Origin: Roseovarius sp. | Lineage (GTDB): Bacteria; Pseudomonadota; Alphaproteobacteria; Rhodobacterales; Rhodobacteraceae | Assembly (NCBI RefSeq): GCF_018066915.1 | Contig: NZ_JAGPVV010000263.1 | Span: forward strand, 1-44,073 | Direction: 5' to 3' | DNA length: 44,073 nt | Part shown: in pieces, positions 1 through 8,153 of the stretch | Position numbering within the stretch: the stretch's first letter is position 1 | Layout of the letters: every line of letters starts with the position of its first letter | Translations under genes and position numbers: made by a program | Notes under the pieces: generated by a model | What the model was told of the DNA's origin: nothing | What the model saw: only the letters and a program-made list of their open reading frames with translations | The model's database searches: none

Positions 1-371
1 TGGGTTTCCGAGACGTCGCGGATCAGGCCCTGATCATGCAGGCGCTTGGCGAAATGCTGGGTCAGCTTGCGGTTCTGAGGCGAGGAGGAGCGCCCGAAGT
101 GATCGAAGCTGAGGCGGAAGTCGCGTGCGATGTCGGCCTGAACGGCGTGCATTTCCGCGCAGTACTCGGCCACGGGCTGCCCTGCCTTGGCGGCGGCGAG
201 TTCGGCGGGGGTGCCATGCTCGTCGGTGGCGCAGAGAAACAGCACCTCGTGGCCGCGGGCGCGGCAGTAGCGGGCAAAGAGATCCGCCGGAAGCTGAGAG
301 CCCACGAGATTGCCGAGATGCTTGATCCCGTTGATATAGGGGATTGCCGAGGTGATGAGATGCCGTGCCAT
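1..371 (-). CDS. metG: Methionine--tRNA ligase, N-terminal part (runs off the window)
   Basis: Only the first 123 codons are present; the gene continues leftward beyond base 1. Read on the minus strand from the ATG at 371, the protein opens with the class I aminoacyl-tRNA synthetase signature. [11 protein letters not shown] at about residues 11-21 is the MetRS version of the HIGH box, followed by [15 protein letters not shown] and then CATDEHGTP at about residue 50. This is the Rossmann-fold catalytic domain that activates methionine with ATP and charges tRNA-Met in the cytoplasm. The MFS transporter gene lies 55 bp upstream on the same strand, so read-through from it is possible. This is a core housekeeping gene, so the left edge of the window is probably ordinary chromosome. 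Family assignment is firm; domains beyond the catalytic start cannot be judged. Confidence 0.95.
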   Translation of the reverse strand, partial: MARHLITSAIPYINGIKHLGNLVGSQLPADLFARYCRARGHEVLFLCATDEHGTPAELAAAKAGQPVAEYCAEMHAVQADIARDFRLSFDHFGRSSSPQNRKLTQHFAKRLHDQGLIRDVSET

Positions 372-426
372 ATCGCGCCTGTTCCTTGACGGTTTGGCCC
401 CGTTTAGCGCGGTTTTGCGGGCAGTT

Positions 427-1662
427 CTAGCGCTCGTTCCCGTCCCTGTCGCGGCTGCGCCCGGTGAGGCGGCCAATGAGGAAGGAGGTGCGCGGCGACC
501 AGACATAGGCCGTGCGGCGTTCGGCGGTGGGGCGGGCGCGCATGCGGTAGAGGCCAAAGACGACAAGGAGGGCGTGACCAGCGGCGATCATCACGAACAT
601 CGCGGGGGGGCCGTAAACCTCGATCAGGGTGGAGGCCATGAGCGGGGCGGCAATCGCCCCCACGGCGAAGAAGAACATGAGGGCGGCGGAAAGTTCGACC
701 CGTTCATGCGCTTCGGCGAAGTCATGGGCGTGGGCGGCGCTGACGGAATAGATGGGAAAGGTGGTCATGCCAAAGAAGAAGGCGGTCATCAGGATGCCGA
801 ATGTGTCGAGATTTTCGGTCATGGCGGTGGCGACCGAGGACAGGATTGCCGCGACCGAGAGTCCGATCAGGACCCAGCGGCGATCGTAACGATCCGCAAG
901 CCAGCCGACCGGGTATTGCGCCACGGCACCGCCCAGAACGAAGACCGCGAGAAAGCCTGCGATCTGGTCCACGGCAAGGCCGACTTGCTGTCCGTAAAGT
1001 GGCCCGACCATGCGAAAGGACGCGCTGGAGAGGGCCGCGACCAGCACGCCCGCCGCCGCCAGTGGCGAGCAGGCGATGAGCAGCATGGGGCGCAGGCGCG
1101 GGGCCTCGGGTGTTTCCGGCTCGCGCAGGCGCGAGAGGGTGAGTGGCAAGAGGGCCGCGCAGCAGAGCAGCGCCAGAAGGTTGTAAGAGACGTAAGAGGC
1201 GGGGGCCAATATGGAAATCAGCAATTGGGCAGCGAGAGATGCGCCCATGTCCACCACACGGTAAATGCCCATGGCGCGACCGCGCGTCTCGTTCGTGACC
1301 TTGGCCTGAAGCCAGGCCTCGATCACGGTGTAGCAGCCTGCGACGCAGAGGCCAGAGGCCACACGCATCAAGGCCCAAGCGTAGGGGTCGATCACCAGCA
1401 TATGCGCCAAGAGGCCGATGGCCCCGGCGGAGGTAAAGGCAGCGAAGGCGCGGGAGTGCCCGATGGTGCCCATCAGGCGGGGCGCGAACCAGCAGCCGAT
1501 GAAGAAGCCCACGAAATGCGCCGAGCCAAGGAGTCCGATCTGGGCCGTGGTGAAATCGAGCGCCAGACCCGAGAGCGCATCAAGTGGCCCCACCCCGCCT
1601 GTCGAGAGTTGCAGGAGCACGACCGAGAGAAAGAGGGCGGCAAAGGAAATGAGCAGGCGCAT
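427..1662 (-). CDS. MFS transporter, YcaD/UMF2-like
   Basis: A 411-residue protein with about twelve hydrophobic segments, the usual length of a major facilitator permease in the inner membrane. Residues after about 65 contain [18 protein letters not shown], an MFS loop 2-3 type motif, and [14 protein letters not shown] near residue 255 repeats that signature at the start of the second half. [21 protein letters not shown] is typical of the YcaD-like group. The C-terminal tail is basic and ends RDRDGNER. I start it at the ATG at 1662 because the hydrophobic N-terminus ([16 protein letters not shown]) begins there, and the longer in-frame extension is proline-rich and shadow-like. The substrate is unknown. 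It may be co-transcribed with metG. Confidence 0.85.
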   Translation of the reverse strand: MRLLISFAALFLSVVLLQLSTGGVGPLDALSGLALDFTTAQIGLLGSAHFVGFFIGCWFAPRLMGTIGHSRAFAAFTSAGAIGLLAHMLVIDPYAWALMRVASGLCVAGCYTVIEAWLQAKVTNETRGRAMGIYRVVDMGASLAAQLLISILAPASYVSYNLLALLCCAALLPLTLSRLREPETPEAPRLRPMLLIACSPLAAAGVLVAALSSASFRMVGPLYGQQVGLAVDQIAGFLAVFVLGGAVAQYPVGWLADRYDRRWVLIGLSVAAILSSVATAMTENLDTFGILMTAFFFGMTTFPIYSVSAAHAHDFAEAHERVELSAALMFFFAVGAIAAPLMASTLIEVYGPPAMFVMIAAGHALLVVFGLYRMRARPTAERRTAYVWSPRTSFLIGRLTGRSRDRDGNER

Positions 1663-2028
1663 GGTGGGGCCACCATGGCAGGACGTGAGGTGGCGGACCA
1701 GATGTTTTCGACATGATGCGTCGGTTTCGGGCAGGGGGGTGCGAATGGCGGGTGAGGGTGTGGGAAGGATGGGGATTGGGGGGGCGGTGGGAATGGGGCC
1801 ACTTGGAGGGACGCGTGTCCGATCTGTGGTTGAAGTCCATGCGAATGACAGCAAAGCGCGGGAAACGGGATATGCAAAGGTGGTGTCGTTTCCCGATAGA
1901 GGCCTTTCGTGTAGCCTGCGGCGAAGGTTTGGTTCGAGCACATACCTCCCAAGCTGACACGATGCAGCGAACGTCGGCTTGTGGGATACCTGTCTTGAAG
2001 TTTCCGCTGACTTCGATAGGGTCCCACC
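1663..2028. other. Divergent intergenic region with an inverted repeat
   Basis: This 366-bp stretch between the minus-strand MFS gene and a plus-strand hypothetical gene holds no convincing gene. The open frames in it are shadows. It contains an imperfectly spaced dyad: CGGGAAACG at 1859-1867 is the exact reverse complement of CGTTTCCCG at 1887-1895, with a 19-nt gap. It could be a protein-binding site or an RNA hairpin; nothing links it to a known regulator. Confidence 0.4.
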
Positions 2029-2526
2029 ATGAGTGACTGGCCTGTGTATTCCCGCAAGCAATGGATCAAAGCTGTCAATTTGTCGGCTTTGCTGGGTTAC
2101 CTAGCTGTGGTCGGGGTGCCCTCTGTACTCAACGCAAACCCCGGCGGCATTATTGGTGGAGCAATTTTGGGTGTTCCGTTTGCCTTATTGTGTTGCTGGG
2201 TGGTAGGAGCGCCAATCCTCAAACGGTTCATGCAAAAAGAAATCACTTGGATTTCCGCAGCTTGTTGGGGCGCTGCAATAGCTACGGTTTTGGCGACAAT
2301 GAGTATCGCGATTGGTCGCTACTCCGGTTGGCGGCAATCTAACAATCCCAACTTTAACTCACGTATTGGTGGCGATGGCTATGTCAGATCAATCGATGGA
2401 ATTCTAACGCCATATGGCTGGCAGGTGTTGGCGCAAAACACACTACTCTTCATCGCAACTGGAGCGGTCATAGCAATTGTCGTTAAGTGGATGGTCGGAA
2501 AGCCTGCTGCTTTCAAGAACGATTAG
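2029..2526 (+). CDS. Hypothetical membrane protein
   Basis: A 165-residue protein that I do not recognise. It has three or four hydrophobic stretches: about residues 17-37, 40-62, 75-95 and 135-155. Between the third and the last lies a polar loop with GRYSGWRQSNNPNFNSRIGG. That suggests a small polytopic inner-membrane protein with an extramembrane loop. Its base composition is visibly less GC-rich than metG, the MFS gene or imuA around it, which hints at later acquisition. The start at 2029 is preceded by a weak GATAGGG purine run. It stands alone, divergent from the MFS gene and convergent with the YceI gene, so context gives no function. Confidence 0.6.
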   Translation: MSDWPVYSRKQWIKAVNLSALLGYLAVVGVPSVLNANPGGIIGGAILGVPFALLCCWVVGAPILKRFMQKEITWISAACWGAAIATVLATMSIAIGRYSGWRQSNNPNFNSRIGGDGYVRSIDGILTPYGWQVLAQNTLLFIATGAVIAIVVKWMVGKPAAFKND

Positions 2527-2700
2527 ATTTGAAGATAACAGACATTTGCATTTGTAGGTCAAACGGCAACTTCGTCCGCATCTTACCAACTCGCGACGCG
2601 CGCGGTGAAGGTCAGCTATCGAAAACTCATGTCTAGGGCTGGTGCTTCGCCGCGGGGCTGAGGGCAGTCAGTCTTTGAAACGACCCTATGCTTCCTCCCC

Positions 2701-3258
2701 CTACCTCTCCACCCTTGCCACGATCCTCAACCCGATCTCGGGGCCTACGAGGTTTGCATATCCTGAGGCGCCGAAGGTGTGGCGGTTGAGGGTGCCGGTG
2801 AGCAGGATCGTGAGGTGGGAGAGGTCCTTGGGGTCGGTGCCGGGTTGACGGTAGAGGCCAGCGGTGAGGGTGATGGGGTGGGTGGTGCCGCGCACGGTGA
2901 GGAGGCCGGTGATCTGGGCCTCTTGCAGCGTGCCGGTGATCGCGGTCGAGCGGAACGTGATGGTGGGATGGCGGGCGGCGTCGAGCAACTCGGACCCTTT
3001 CATCGCCTCTGCGGCGAAGGGGAGGTCTGCGCGGACGCCGGTCGCGTCGAGCGTCACGTTGATCCGGCTCGTGTCAAGATCATCAAGGTCGATCCGCATT
3101 TCGGCCGCCGTGATCGGCATGGTGCCGCGATTGTTGCCGATGGGAAAGTCATAGGTGAAGCCCACGGTGGAGCGGGCCGTGTCGAGGCGATAGCTCTCAG
3201 GCGCGGCGGTGGCCTGCGCGGTCATCACGCAGAGGGCAAGGGCGATGCGGCGGATCAT
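2701..3258 (-). CDS. YceI family periplasmic protein
   Basis: A 185-residue protein with a clear signal peptide (MIRRIALALCVMTAQATA, cleavage near residue 18) followed by a lipocalin-like YceI domain. Family markers are YRLDTARSTVGFTYDF at the mature N-terminus, DLDTSRINVTLDATGV in the middle, and HPTITFRSTAITG and GLLTVRGTTHPITL towards the end. YceI proteins bind isoprenoid-type lipids in the periplasm. Their role is variable and not defined here. I use the ATG at 3258 because the signal peptide starts there; the upstream in-frame extension is low-complexity and overlaps imuA. The gene lies 34 bp downstream of imuA on the same strand, so some SOS-dependent read-through is possible. Confidence 0.88.
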   Translation of the reverse strand: MIRRIALALCVMTAQATAAPESYRLDTARSTVGFTYDFPIGNNRGTMPITAAEMRIDLDDLDTSRINVTLDATGVRADLPFAAEAMKGSELLDAARHPTITFRSTAITGTLQEAQITGLLTVRGTTHPITLTAGLYRQPGTDPKDLSHLTILLTGTLNRHTFGASGYANLVGPEIGLRIVARVER

Positions 3259-3292
3259 AAGAGAAGATACGCGCGGCGCGGGCAAACGGATG

Positions 3293-3895
3293 TCACGTTT
3301 GCTTGAGCGCCCATGTGCCGGGCTGGCCGGTGAGGTGCCATGCGGCGGGGGGTGCTGTGCGGGCGCGGCGGCGGGTGAGGTGCCAGCGGTCGATCTGTGG
3401 CTCATGCGCCGGGGCCATGTGCCAGCGGGTTTCCACCCCCGGCGCGCCGCCTTCACCCGGGGTGAGGATCAGGCCCAAGGGGCGGTGGTGACCGCGCGCC
3501 GCGCCTTCTTCGGCGGCGAGATGCAGGCGGCGGACCGGGGTGAGGGCGGGCGGCTCTGGCAGGTCGGCGATGATGAGGGGGGCGGCCCCGCTGCGCAGCG
3601 CCTCTTCCATGCACCACAAGAGATCCTCGCGCCGCTCAGGCGTGACAAAGATGAGGGATTCCGGGCCATTCCCGGCCCCGGTGAGGGGGCAGATGCCATC
3701 GGGGTTGAGGCGGTCGCGCGCCCAAGCGGGGGCGATCCAGAGCACGGGGCCGCGCAGGGCCCCGACGAGGAGCATCGCAAAGCTGTGGCGGGCGGGGCCG
3801 CAGGCTTCGTGCAGGCGGGTGAGGGGCAGGTCGAGCGCGCCCAGCAGGCGCAGGGCGGGGCGGTGGCTGTCGCGGGTGAGAAGCGGAATCGTCAT
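3293..3895 (-). CDS. imuA: ImuA-like SOS mutagenesis protein
   Basis: A 200-residue protein of the alphaproteobacterial ImuA type, a degenerate RecA/SulA-like fold. The features I recognise are LTRLHEACGPARHSFA near the N-terminus, LWIAPAWARDRLNPDG, then PESLIFVTPERREDLLWCMEEALRSGAAPLIIADLP and LTPVRRLHLAAEEGAA. The C-terminal arginine-rich piece RWHLTRRRARTAPPAAWHL is usual for the family. ImuA normally works with ImuB and DnaE2 in SOS-induced error-prone lesion bypass. Here the next gene downstream is a YceI protein, so imuB and dnaE2 are not adjacent in this window. A LexA-type box lies 17 bp upstream of the start, matching SOS control. The ATG at 3895 is the only start consistent with that promoter. 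Confidence 0.85.
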   Translation of the reverse strand: MTIPLLTRDSHRPALRLLGALDLPLTRLHEACGPARHSFAMLLVGALRGPVLWIAPAWARDRLNPDGICPLTGAGNGPESLIFVTPERREDLLWCMEEALRSGAAPLIIADLPEPPALTPVRRLHLAAEEGAARGHHRPLGLILTPGEGGAPGVETRWHMAPAHEPQIDRWHLTRRRARTAPPAAWHLTGQPGTWALKQT

Positions 3896-3911
3896 GGGGG
3901 GAGAATAGCGT

Positions 3912-3926
3912 GTTCGCTAAATGTTC
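3912..3926 (-). promoter_or_regulatory. LexA-binding SOS box of imuA
   Basis: The plus strand reads GTTC GCTAAAT GTTC, an exact match to the alphaproteobacterial SOS box GTTC-N7-GTTC (GAAC-N7-GAAC on the gene strand). It ends 17 bp before the imuA start codon, where bound LexA would block transcription. The assignment rests on the perfect match together with the SOS identity of the gene it precedes. Confidence 0.85.
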
Positions 3927-4180
3927 TCAATTGGGGGTGATGGTGTTAAACGCTGAGCCGCGCGGCAGCGCGCGCGTGAAGGATCACGCGTCTCCAGCAC
4001 ATGTTCTTCCTCGTGTTTGCGGACCTGACCTTCTGCTCGCCGACGTGTTCGGTGCTACACCGCCGCCCAAGCTAGATGGGACAGTCGGTGCAGGTGCATG
4101 ATCGACGACCGGCGAGCGGTGCCAGTGCCGTCCAATCGGATGATTGCCGCCGTTGCCAACTGTCCGCTAAAGAGCCATCC

Positions 4181-4408
4181 CTAATCTTTCCAGAACGGCT
4201 TGCTAGCTTCATTACATGCAGCATCCCGAGTGAGCCCAACATCCTCGAGGAGATGCGGCTCAAGGCCATTCAAAGCTTTGCGCGTACGCCGGTGCTGGTC
4301 CCATTTTGTCACCATGATCGCCATGGCTATCAAGATATGCGCGACTGGCGGAAGGCGCGCCTGATCGTTCAGAAGCGCAAGCTTTGCTGTGTGAAGCGAT
4401 GGTGCCAT
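4181..4408 (-). CDS. DUF1127 domain-containing small protein
   Basis: A 75-residue basic protein. The C-terminal half carries the DUF1127 (YjiS-like) pattern: RTRKALNGLEPHLLEDVGLTRDAA, that is, an R-x-L-x-x-L followed by LLxDVGLTRxxA, ending in FWK(D). Many DUF1127 proteins are short and basic; some have been connected with RNA turnover and phosphate or carbon responses in alphaproteobacteria, but no role can be fixed here. The start at 4408 has a good AGAGGAA ribosome site nine bases upstream. It is divergent from the MocR-type regulator, sharing an 86-bp control region, so it may be one of that regulator's targets. Confidence 0.8.
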   Translation of the reverse strand: MAPSLHTAKLALLNDQARLPPVAHILIAMAIMVTKWDQHRRTRKALNGLEPHLLEDVGLTRDAACNEASKPFWKD

Positions 4409-4424
4409 GGAGACGTTCCTCTTA

Positions 4425-4472
4425 ATTGTATTGACACAATATTAAAAATCAGCACAATAACACGATACAATA
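4425..4472. promoter_or_regulatory. AT-rich divergent control region with ACAATA repeats
   Basis: The short region between the DUF1127 gene and the MocR-type gene holds three direct copies of ACAATA at 4436-4441, 4454-4459 and 4467-4472. There is also a small ATTGT/ACAAT dyad at 4425-4440, and a fourth ACAAT just inside the regulator gene at about 4510. A TTGACA hexamer sits at 4431-4436 and a TACAAT hexamer at 4466-4471, but their spacing does not make one good promoter. MocR-type regulators usually bind direct repeats near their own gene, so this is a plausible operator; the exact site is inference. Confidence 0.35.
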
Positions 4473-4494
4473 AATCGGCCATGAGGGATACAAA

Positions 4495-5895
4495 ATGATT
4501 GTGCCTAGTACAATTTGGCCGATTGACCTGCCACCTTCAGGGAAGTCCAAGTACAAAGCCTTGGCACAAGCCATTCGCGAAGGCATCGCAACAGGGCGTC
4601 TTGCACCCGGAATGAAACTGCCGCCCGTGCGCGATCTTGCCTTCCGCGTGAAAGTGACGCCGGGCACTGTTGCGCGGGCCTATTCCCTGTTGACCGAGGA
4701 AGGGCGTCTTCGGGCAGAGGTGGGCCGCGGCACTTTCGTGGCGGCGGGACGGGCTGTGAAAATCGAACCCGTGACCCCTTTGGTAAATTTGCCCCTCGAT
4801 GCGGTTGCAGACTTTCGAAGTAGCCGCGTTCCTGATGTTGGGCAGGGTCAAACAATAGATGCTGTCCTGATCAAGCTGGCCGAAACCCACCGGCGTCGTC
4901 ACATCAACTACCCGACCACGGAAACGGATCTGGAAGCACGTATTGCCGTCGCATCCTGGATTGACCAGGACCGATTGGGCGGAGTTGAACCCGAGAATGT
5001 CGTTCTGGGAAACGGCGCACAAAACTGTTGCCTCTTGGCGCTGCAGGCCGAACTGAGCGGTCAAAATCCGATCATCATGACGGAAGAGCTAGGTTACCCC
5101 GGCACGCGTCATGCCGCTCGCTTGCTGCGCGCTCAGACGGTCGGCTTGCCGATGGATGAGGAGGGCATCATACCAGAATTTTTCAGACAGGCCTGCCGCG
5201 ATCATGGTGGTCGAATTCTGCTGACTGCAGCTGAAGTGCATAGCCCGACAACAATCCGGACAAGCCTCGCGCGCAGACAGGAAATAGCTCAGGTCGCACG
5301 TGAATTGGACATTACAATCATAGAAGATGATTGCCATACGACGGCTCCGAGCGAAATCCCCAGCTATCGTTCGATCCTGCCCGACCAGAGCTACCTTGTT
5401 TCGTCCCTGACCAAGTCAGTCAGTGGGGCATTACGGTTTGGATACGCCATAGCCCCGGTCGGGCGTGATAAAGAACTGAGACAAGTCGCGCAAAGCTCGT
5501 TTTACGGGGTGGCACAGCCAATTCTGGATCTGTGCCACGAACTGATTGTGAGCGGGGCTGCGTTCAAAATTCGTGATCGTGTCATAGCAGAGACCGCAAG
5601 GCGGGCACGGATGGCAGTCAATGCTCTTGGCGCTTGGGATTTGCGATGGCGGGAAGATGCACCCTTCGTATACCTGAACATGCCACAGGGATGGCGAGCA
5701 TCAGGTTTTGCTATGGCCTGCGAGAAGCGGGACATTTTGATCAAGCCTGCAGATGAATTTGCTTTGCCAAACTGCAGGTCCCCGAATGCAGTGCGACTCG
5801 CGGTAAATACATGCGCGTCTGACGCCTTGTTCCTTAAAGCCATGTCAGACATGAACGAATTGCTGGCCAATCCAAAGTCGCTGGTAGATGGGTAA
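4495..5895 (+). CDS. MocR/PdxR-type GntR regulator with aminotransferase domain
   Basis: A 466-residue fusion with the classical MocR order. Residues about 15-85 are a GntR winged helix (YKALAQAIREGIATGRLAPGMKLPPVRDLA, then TVARAYSLLTEEGRL). Residues about 125-455 are a fold-type I aminotransferase domain. The PLP-binding lysine is K307 in SSLTKSVSGALRFGY, and the PLP-ring aspartate region is IIEDDCH. Such proteins bind PLP, or a PLP adduct of an amine or amino acid, and switch genes for vitamin B6, taurine, GABA or related compounds; which one cannot be told here. It is divergent from the DUF1127 gene and convergent with the deacetylase gene. The TRAP operon begins about 1.2 kb beyond it, so a link to amino-compound uptake is possible but unproven. 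Confidence 0.9.
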   Translation: MIVPSTIWPIDLPPSGKSKYKALAQAIREGIATGRLAPGMKLPPVRDLAFRVKVTPGTVARAYSLLTEEGRLRAEVGRGTFVAAGRAVKIEPVTPLVNLPLDAVADFRSSRVPDVGQGQTIDAVLIKLAETHRRRHINYPTTETDLEARIAVASWIDQDRLGGVEPENVVLGNGAQNCCLLALQAELSGQNPIIMTEELGYPGTRHAARLLRAQTVGLPMDEEGIIPEFFRQACRDHGGRILLTAAEVHSPTTIRTSLARRQEIAQVARELDITIIEDDCHTTAPSEIPSYRSILPDQSYLVSSLTKSVSGALRFGYAIAPVGRDKELRQVAQSSFYGVAQPILDLCHELIVSGAAFKIRDRVIAETARRARMAVNALGAWDLRWREDAPFVYLNMPQGWRASGFAMACEKRDILIKPADEFALPNCRSPNAVRLAVNTCASDALFLKAMSDMNELLANPKSLVDG

Positions 5896-6003
5896 AGGGT
5901 CTTCCAGATCCTGCGACGTGGCACAAAGTTGCCAGTCAAGGTGATCGCTGCACGACGCAGGGTGGGCTCACATATTTTACTTACCACGACGTAGACCTGC
6001 ACT

Positions 6004-6021
6004 GCCCTATTCAAATAGGGC
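6004..6021. terminator. Hairpin between convergent genes
   Basis: GCCCTATT and AATAGGGC form a perfect 8-bp inverted repeat with a 2-nt centre. It lies 108 bp after the MocR-type stop codon and covers the stop codon of the convergent deacetylase gene. There is no strong T run on either side. It may act as a weak bidirectional terminator or an mRNA 3'-end hairpin. Confidence 0.35.
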
Positions 6022-6883
6022 CTTTGCCCAGCCCGGCGCAAAGTGTCGAGATTTCGGATCGGGTTGTTAACCAGATTGTTTCATCGTTTCGGCATATCTT
6101 TGCAATTTCGTCGATGGCCCAGGCCGCGGCGGGGCGGCCATAGCAGTGACCGTGGGCAAGTATGTCAAGGATGATGGTTTCTGCAGGTTGCGCCCGAATC
6201 CCGGCGAGGGCCTCGTTGAAGAGATCGACAAATTGTCTGGGCGTCCGGCCAAAACGCATTGCGTGCGGCAGGTCGTTGAACTCGACAGACATGGGGATGG
6301 CGAGGATACTGCCATCTCTAAATTGCTGGATGTAAGGATGGTCGCCGTCCAGCACATCCGCGTGCCAAGCATAGCCCTGCGCCGACAACATTTCTTGTAT
6401 ATCGGTCGACGACGTCACCCTAGGGCTGATCCAGCCGACAGGACGTCGGCCAGTCGCCGCTTCGATCAGTTTGGTCGTTCGGGTGATGGAATGCAGCGCG
6501 TCTTGCGTGGACAGGGTTGGGAAGATCATATTCTGAGCCAGCCCATGCCCGACAATATCGTGTCCTCGCTCGGCGTAGGTGCGCAGTTGGTCTGGAAAGG
6601 CTTCCGCCACCAAACCCGAGGTCATGAGCGTCGCTGATATGCCGTGGCGTTCAAGGATCGAAACCAGTCGTGGGATGCCGTGAGTGGCGTTGTAGCGCCC
6701 GTAGCTGTCGGCATTGGGATCGAACAGACCATCTGCCAGCAAGTTGCCCATCGGACCGACGCCGGACGTGGCGCCGGGCGACCACATCTCATAGGCAAGG
6801 TTGAAGACAACTGCGATCCGGCGTCCCCCCGGCCAGCATAGGCCCTGCTTTCCAAGGCCATTTTCGCATTCAGTCTCTGACAT
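6011..6883 (-). CDS. Polysaccharide deacetylase-fold hydrolase (PuuE-like)
   Basis: About 290 residues of the NodB/PuuE-like carbohydrate esterase 4 fold. Recognisable stretches are GGRRIAVVFNLAYEMW at the N-terminus, NATHGIPRLVSILERHGISAT, ERGHDIVGHGLAQN (the metal-binding H-x-x-x-H area), and GWISPRVTSS. In this subfamily members act on small amides such as allantoin or N-acylated compounds rather than on polymers. The first strand has NLAYE where the family often has an acidic pair, so activity needs checking. I prefer the ATG at 6883, which has GGGGA five to six bases upstream; in-frame ATGs at 6895 and 6907 are also possible. It is divergent from the TRAP operon across the TGCA site array, which suggests that the transported compound is its substrate or product. 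Confidence 0.75.
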   Translation of the reverse strand: MSETECENGLGKQGLCWPGGRRIAVVFNLAYEMWSPGATSGVGPMGNLLADGLFDPNADSYGRYNATHGIPRLVSILERHGISATLMTSGLVAEAFPDQLRTYAERGHDIVGHGLAQNMIFPTLSTQDALHSITRTTKLIEAATGRRPVGWISPRVTSSTDIQEMLSAQGYAWHADVLDGDHPYIQQFRDGSILAIPMSVEFNDLPHAMRFGRTPRQFVDLFNEALAGIRAQPAETIILDILAHGHCYGRPAAAWAIDEIAKICRNDETIWLTTRSEISTLCAGLGKGPI

Positions 6884-6946
6884 GGTCGTCCCCATTCTTC
6901 CGGTCATGCCGGTACCGAGTGCTGCATTTTCAACAGAATAGGGTCA

Positions 6947-7051
6947 TGCAGGACCTGCGAAAACTTCATTTCTTTCACGCCTTACTGCATGATATGCATT
7001 TGATAACATGCAGGACATGCAGGTTAATGTGTAAATTATGCACTGTTTGCA
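6947..7051. promoter_or_regulatory. Array of TGCA-N5-TGCA operator-like sites
   Basis: Between the deacetylase gene and dctP three exact copies of a 13-bp dyad TGCA-N5-TGCA occur, at 6986-6998, 7009-7021 and 7039-7051. A one-mismatch copy (TGCA-N5-TGCG) lies at 6947-6959. Each fits the T-N11-A form of a LysR-type binding box. The first and third exact copies are 53 bp apart, about five helical turns. The LysR gene that ends the TRAP operon is the obvious candidate for binding here and controlling both divergent transcripts. The tandem ACATGCAGG pair at 7006-7023 is part of the same pattern. Confidence 0.6.
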
Positions 7052-7136
7052 TTGGGCATCACCTGCGTAGTCTTTTCACAGACGTTTCGGACGCCGCATG
7101 ATTTCGGCCCGGAATTCATCTAAGGGAGGATACCTG

Positions 7137-8135
7137 ATGACCATGACTTTGACGCGCAGACTTTTTGGTGCGTTGCTGACAACAGCGGCCCTGACGGGAG
7201 CCGCGCACGCTGCGGAATATGAGCTGAAGCTTGCATGGCTCACGGCGGACAGCCCCACCGACCCCTATGCGATAACTGCGCATGCCTTCAAGAAAGAGCT
7301 TGAAGCCGCGATGCCCGGCCGGGTCGAGGTGCAGCTCTTTCCCAACCGCCAATTGGGCGACGACAAGGAGATCCTTGAAGGTCTGCAATTTGGCACCATC
7401 GACATGGGGGTGATCACCAATGCCGTGGTCGCCAATCTTGAGCCGACCTACCAGCTTGTCGATCTGCCGTTCCTGTTTGGCAGTGCCGAGCAGGCGCATA
7501 TGGTTCTTGATGGCGAAGTTGGCGCCCAGCTTGCCGCCAACCTGCGCGACGACGGTGTCGTCTCTCTCGGTGCCGCGGAAGGCGGGTTTCGCAATATGAT
7601 CAACAACACTCGGCCCGTGCGCACGCCCGAGGATGTCGAAGGCGTCAAATACCGCACCATGCAGAACCCCGTGTTCATCGAGATGTTTTCGTCACTTGGT
7701 GGCAGCCCCGTTCCGATGGCCTGGGGTGAAGTTTTCACCGCCATGCAACAGGGTACAGTCGATGGTCTGGAGATTCCCACTTCTGTGGTCAATTCCAACA
7801 ATTACGCTGACGTCACCAAGTTTCTCAGCTTTACGCGGCACACCTATTCCGCGATCCATCTGCTGATGTCCGAACGCAGCCTCGCGCGTCTGCCAGAGGA
7901 TGTGCAGCAGGCGGTGATGGATGCGGGCCGCGCCGCGATTGTAACACAGCGTAAGACGGTGGCGGCAGCTGAGGCTGACACGGTCGCTGCCCTTCAGGAG
8001 AAGGGCATGGAAGTCAACGATATTGATGATGTCGCGGCGTTCCGGGCCAAGGTTGGGCCGGTATACGAACGCTTCGAGCCAACCATCGGCACCGAACTTC
8101 TTGAGAACGCGCTTCAAGCCGTGTCCTCGAACTGA
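7137..8135 (+). CDS. dctP: TRAP transporter substrate-binding protein (DctP)
   Basis: A 332-residue periplasmic solute receptor. Residues 1-22 are a signal peptide (RRLFGALLTTAALTGAAHA). The mature protein has the DctP pattern: LFPNRQLGDDKEILEGLQFGTIDMG, then the conserved VKYRTMQNPVFIEMF in which the arginine usually grips the substrate carboxylate, then GEVFTAMQQGTVDGLE. It feeds an organic acid to the DctQM membrane part in a sodium-driven TRAP system. The ATG at 7137 follows AGGGAGGA by six bases; the longer frame upstream lacks this. It heads the operon dctP-dctQ-dctM-lysR. The substrate is unknown, though the neighbouring PuuE-like hydrolase points to an N-containing or carboxylated small molecule. 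Confidence 0.92.
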   Translation: MTMTLTRRLFGALLTTAALTGAAHAAEYELKLAWLTADSPTDPYAITAHAFKKELEAAMPGRVEVQLFPNRQLGDDKEILEGLQFGTIDMGVITNAVVANLEPTYQLVDLPFLFGSAEQAHMVLDGEVGAQLAANLRDDGVVSLGAAEGGFRNMINNTRPVRTPEDVEGVKYRTMQNPVFIEMFSSLGGSPVPMAWGEVFTAMQQGTVDGLEIPTSVVNSNNYADVTKFLSFTRHTYSAIHLLMSERSLARLPEDVQQAVMDAGRAAIVTQRKTVAAAEADTVAALQEKGMEVNDIDDVAAFRAKVGPVYERFEPTIGTELLENALQAVSSN

Positions 8136-8153
8136 CGCAATTGGATTGGTCCG

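Noticed and set aside
352-1716. Long plus-strand open frame of 454 codons over the MFS gene
   Set aside because: It is the shadow of the minus-strand MFS gene. Its translation is rich in Gly, Arg, His and Glu with no fold, while the minus strand gives a clear twelve-helix transporter.
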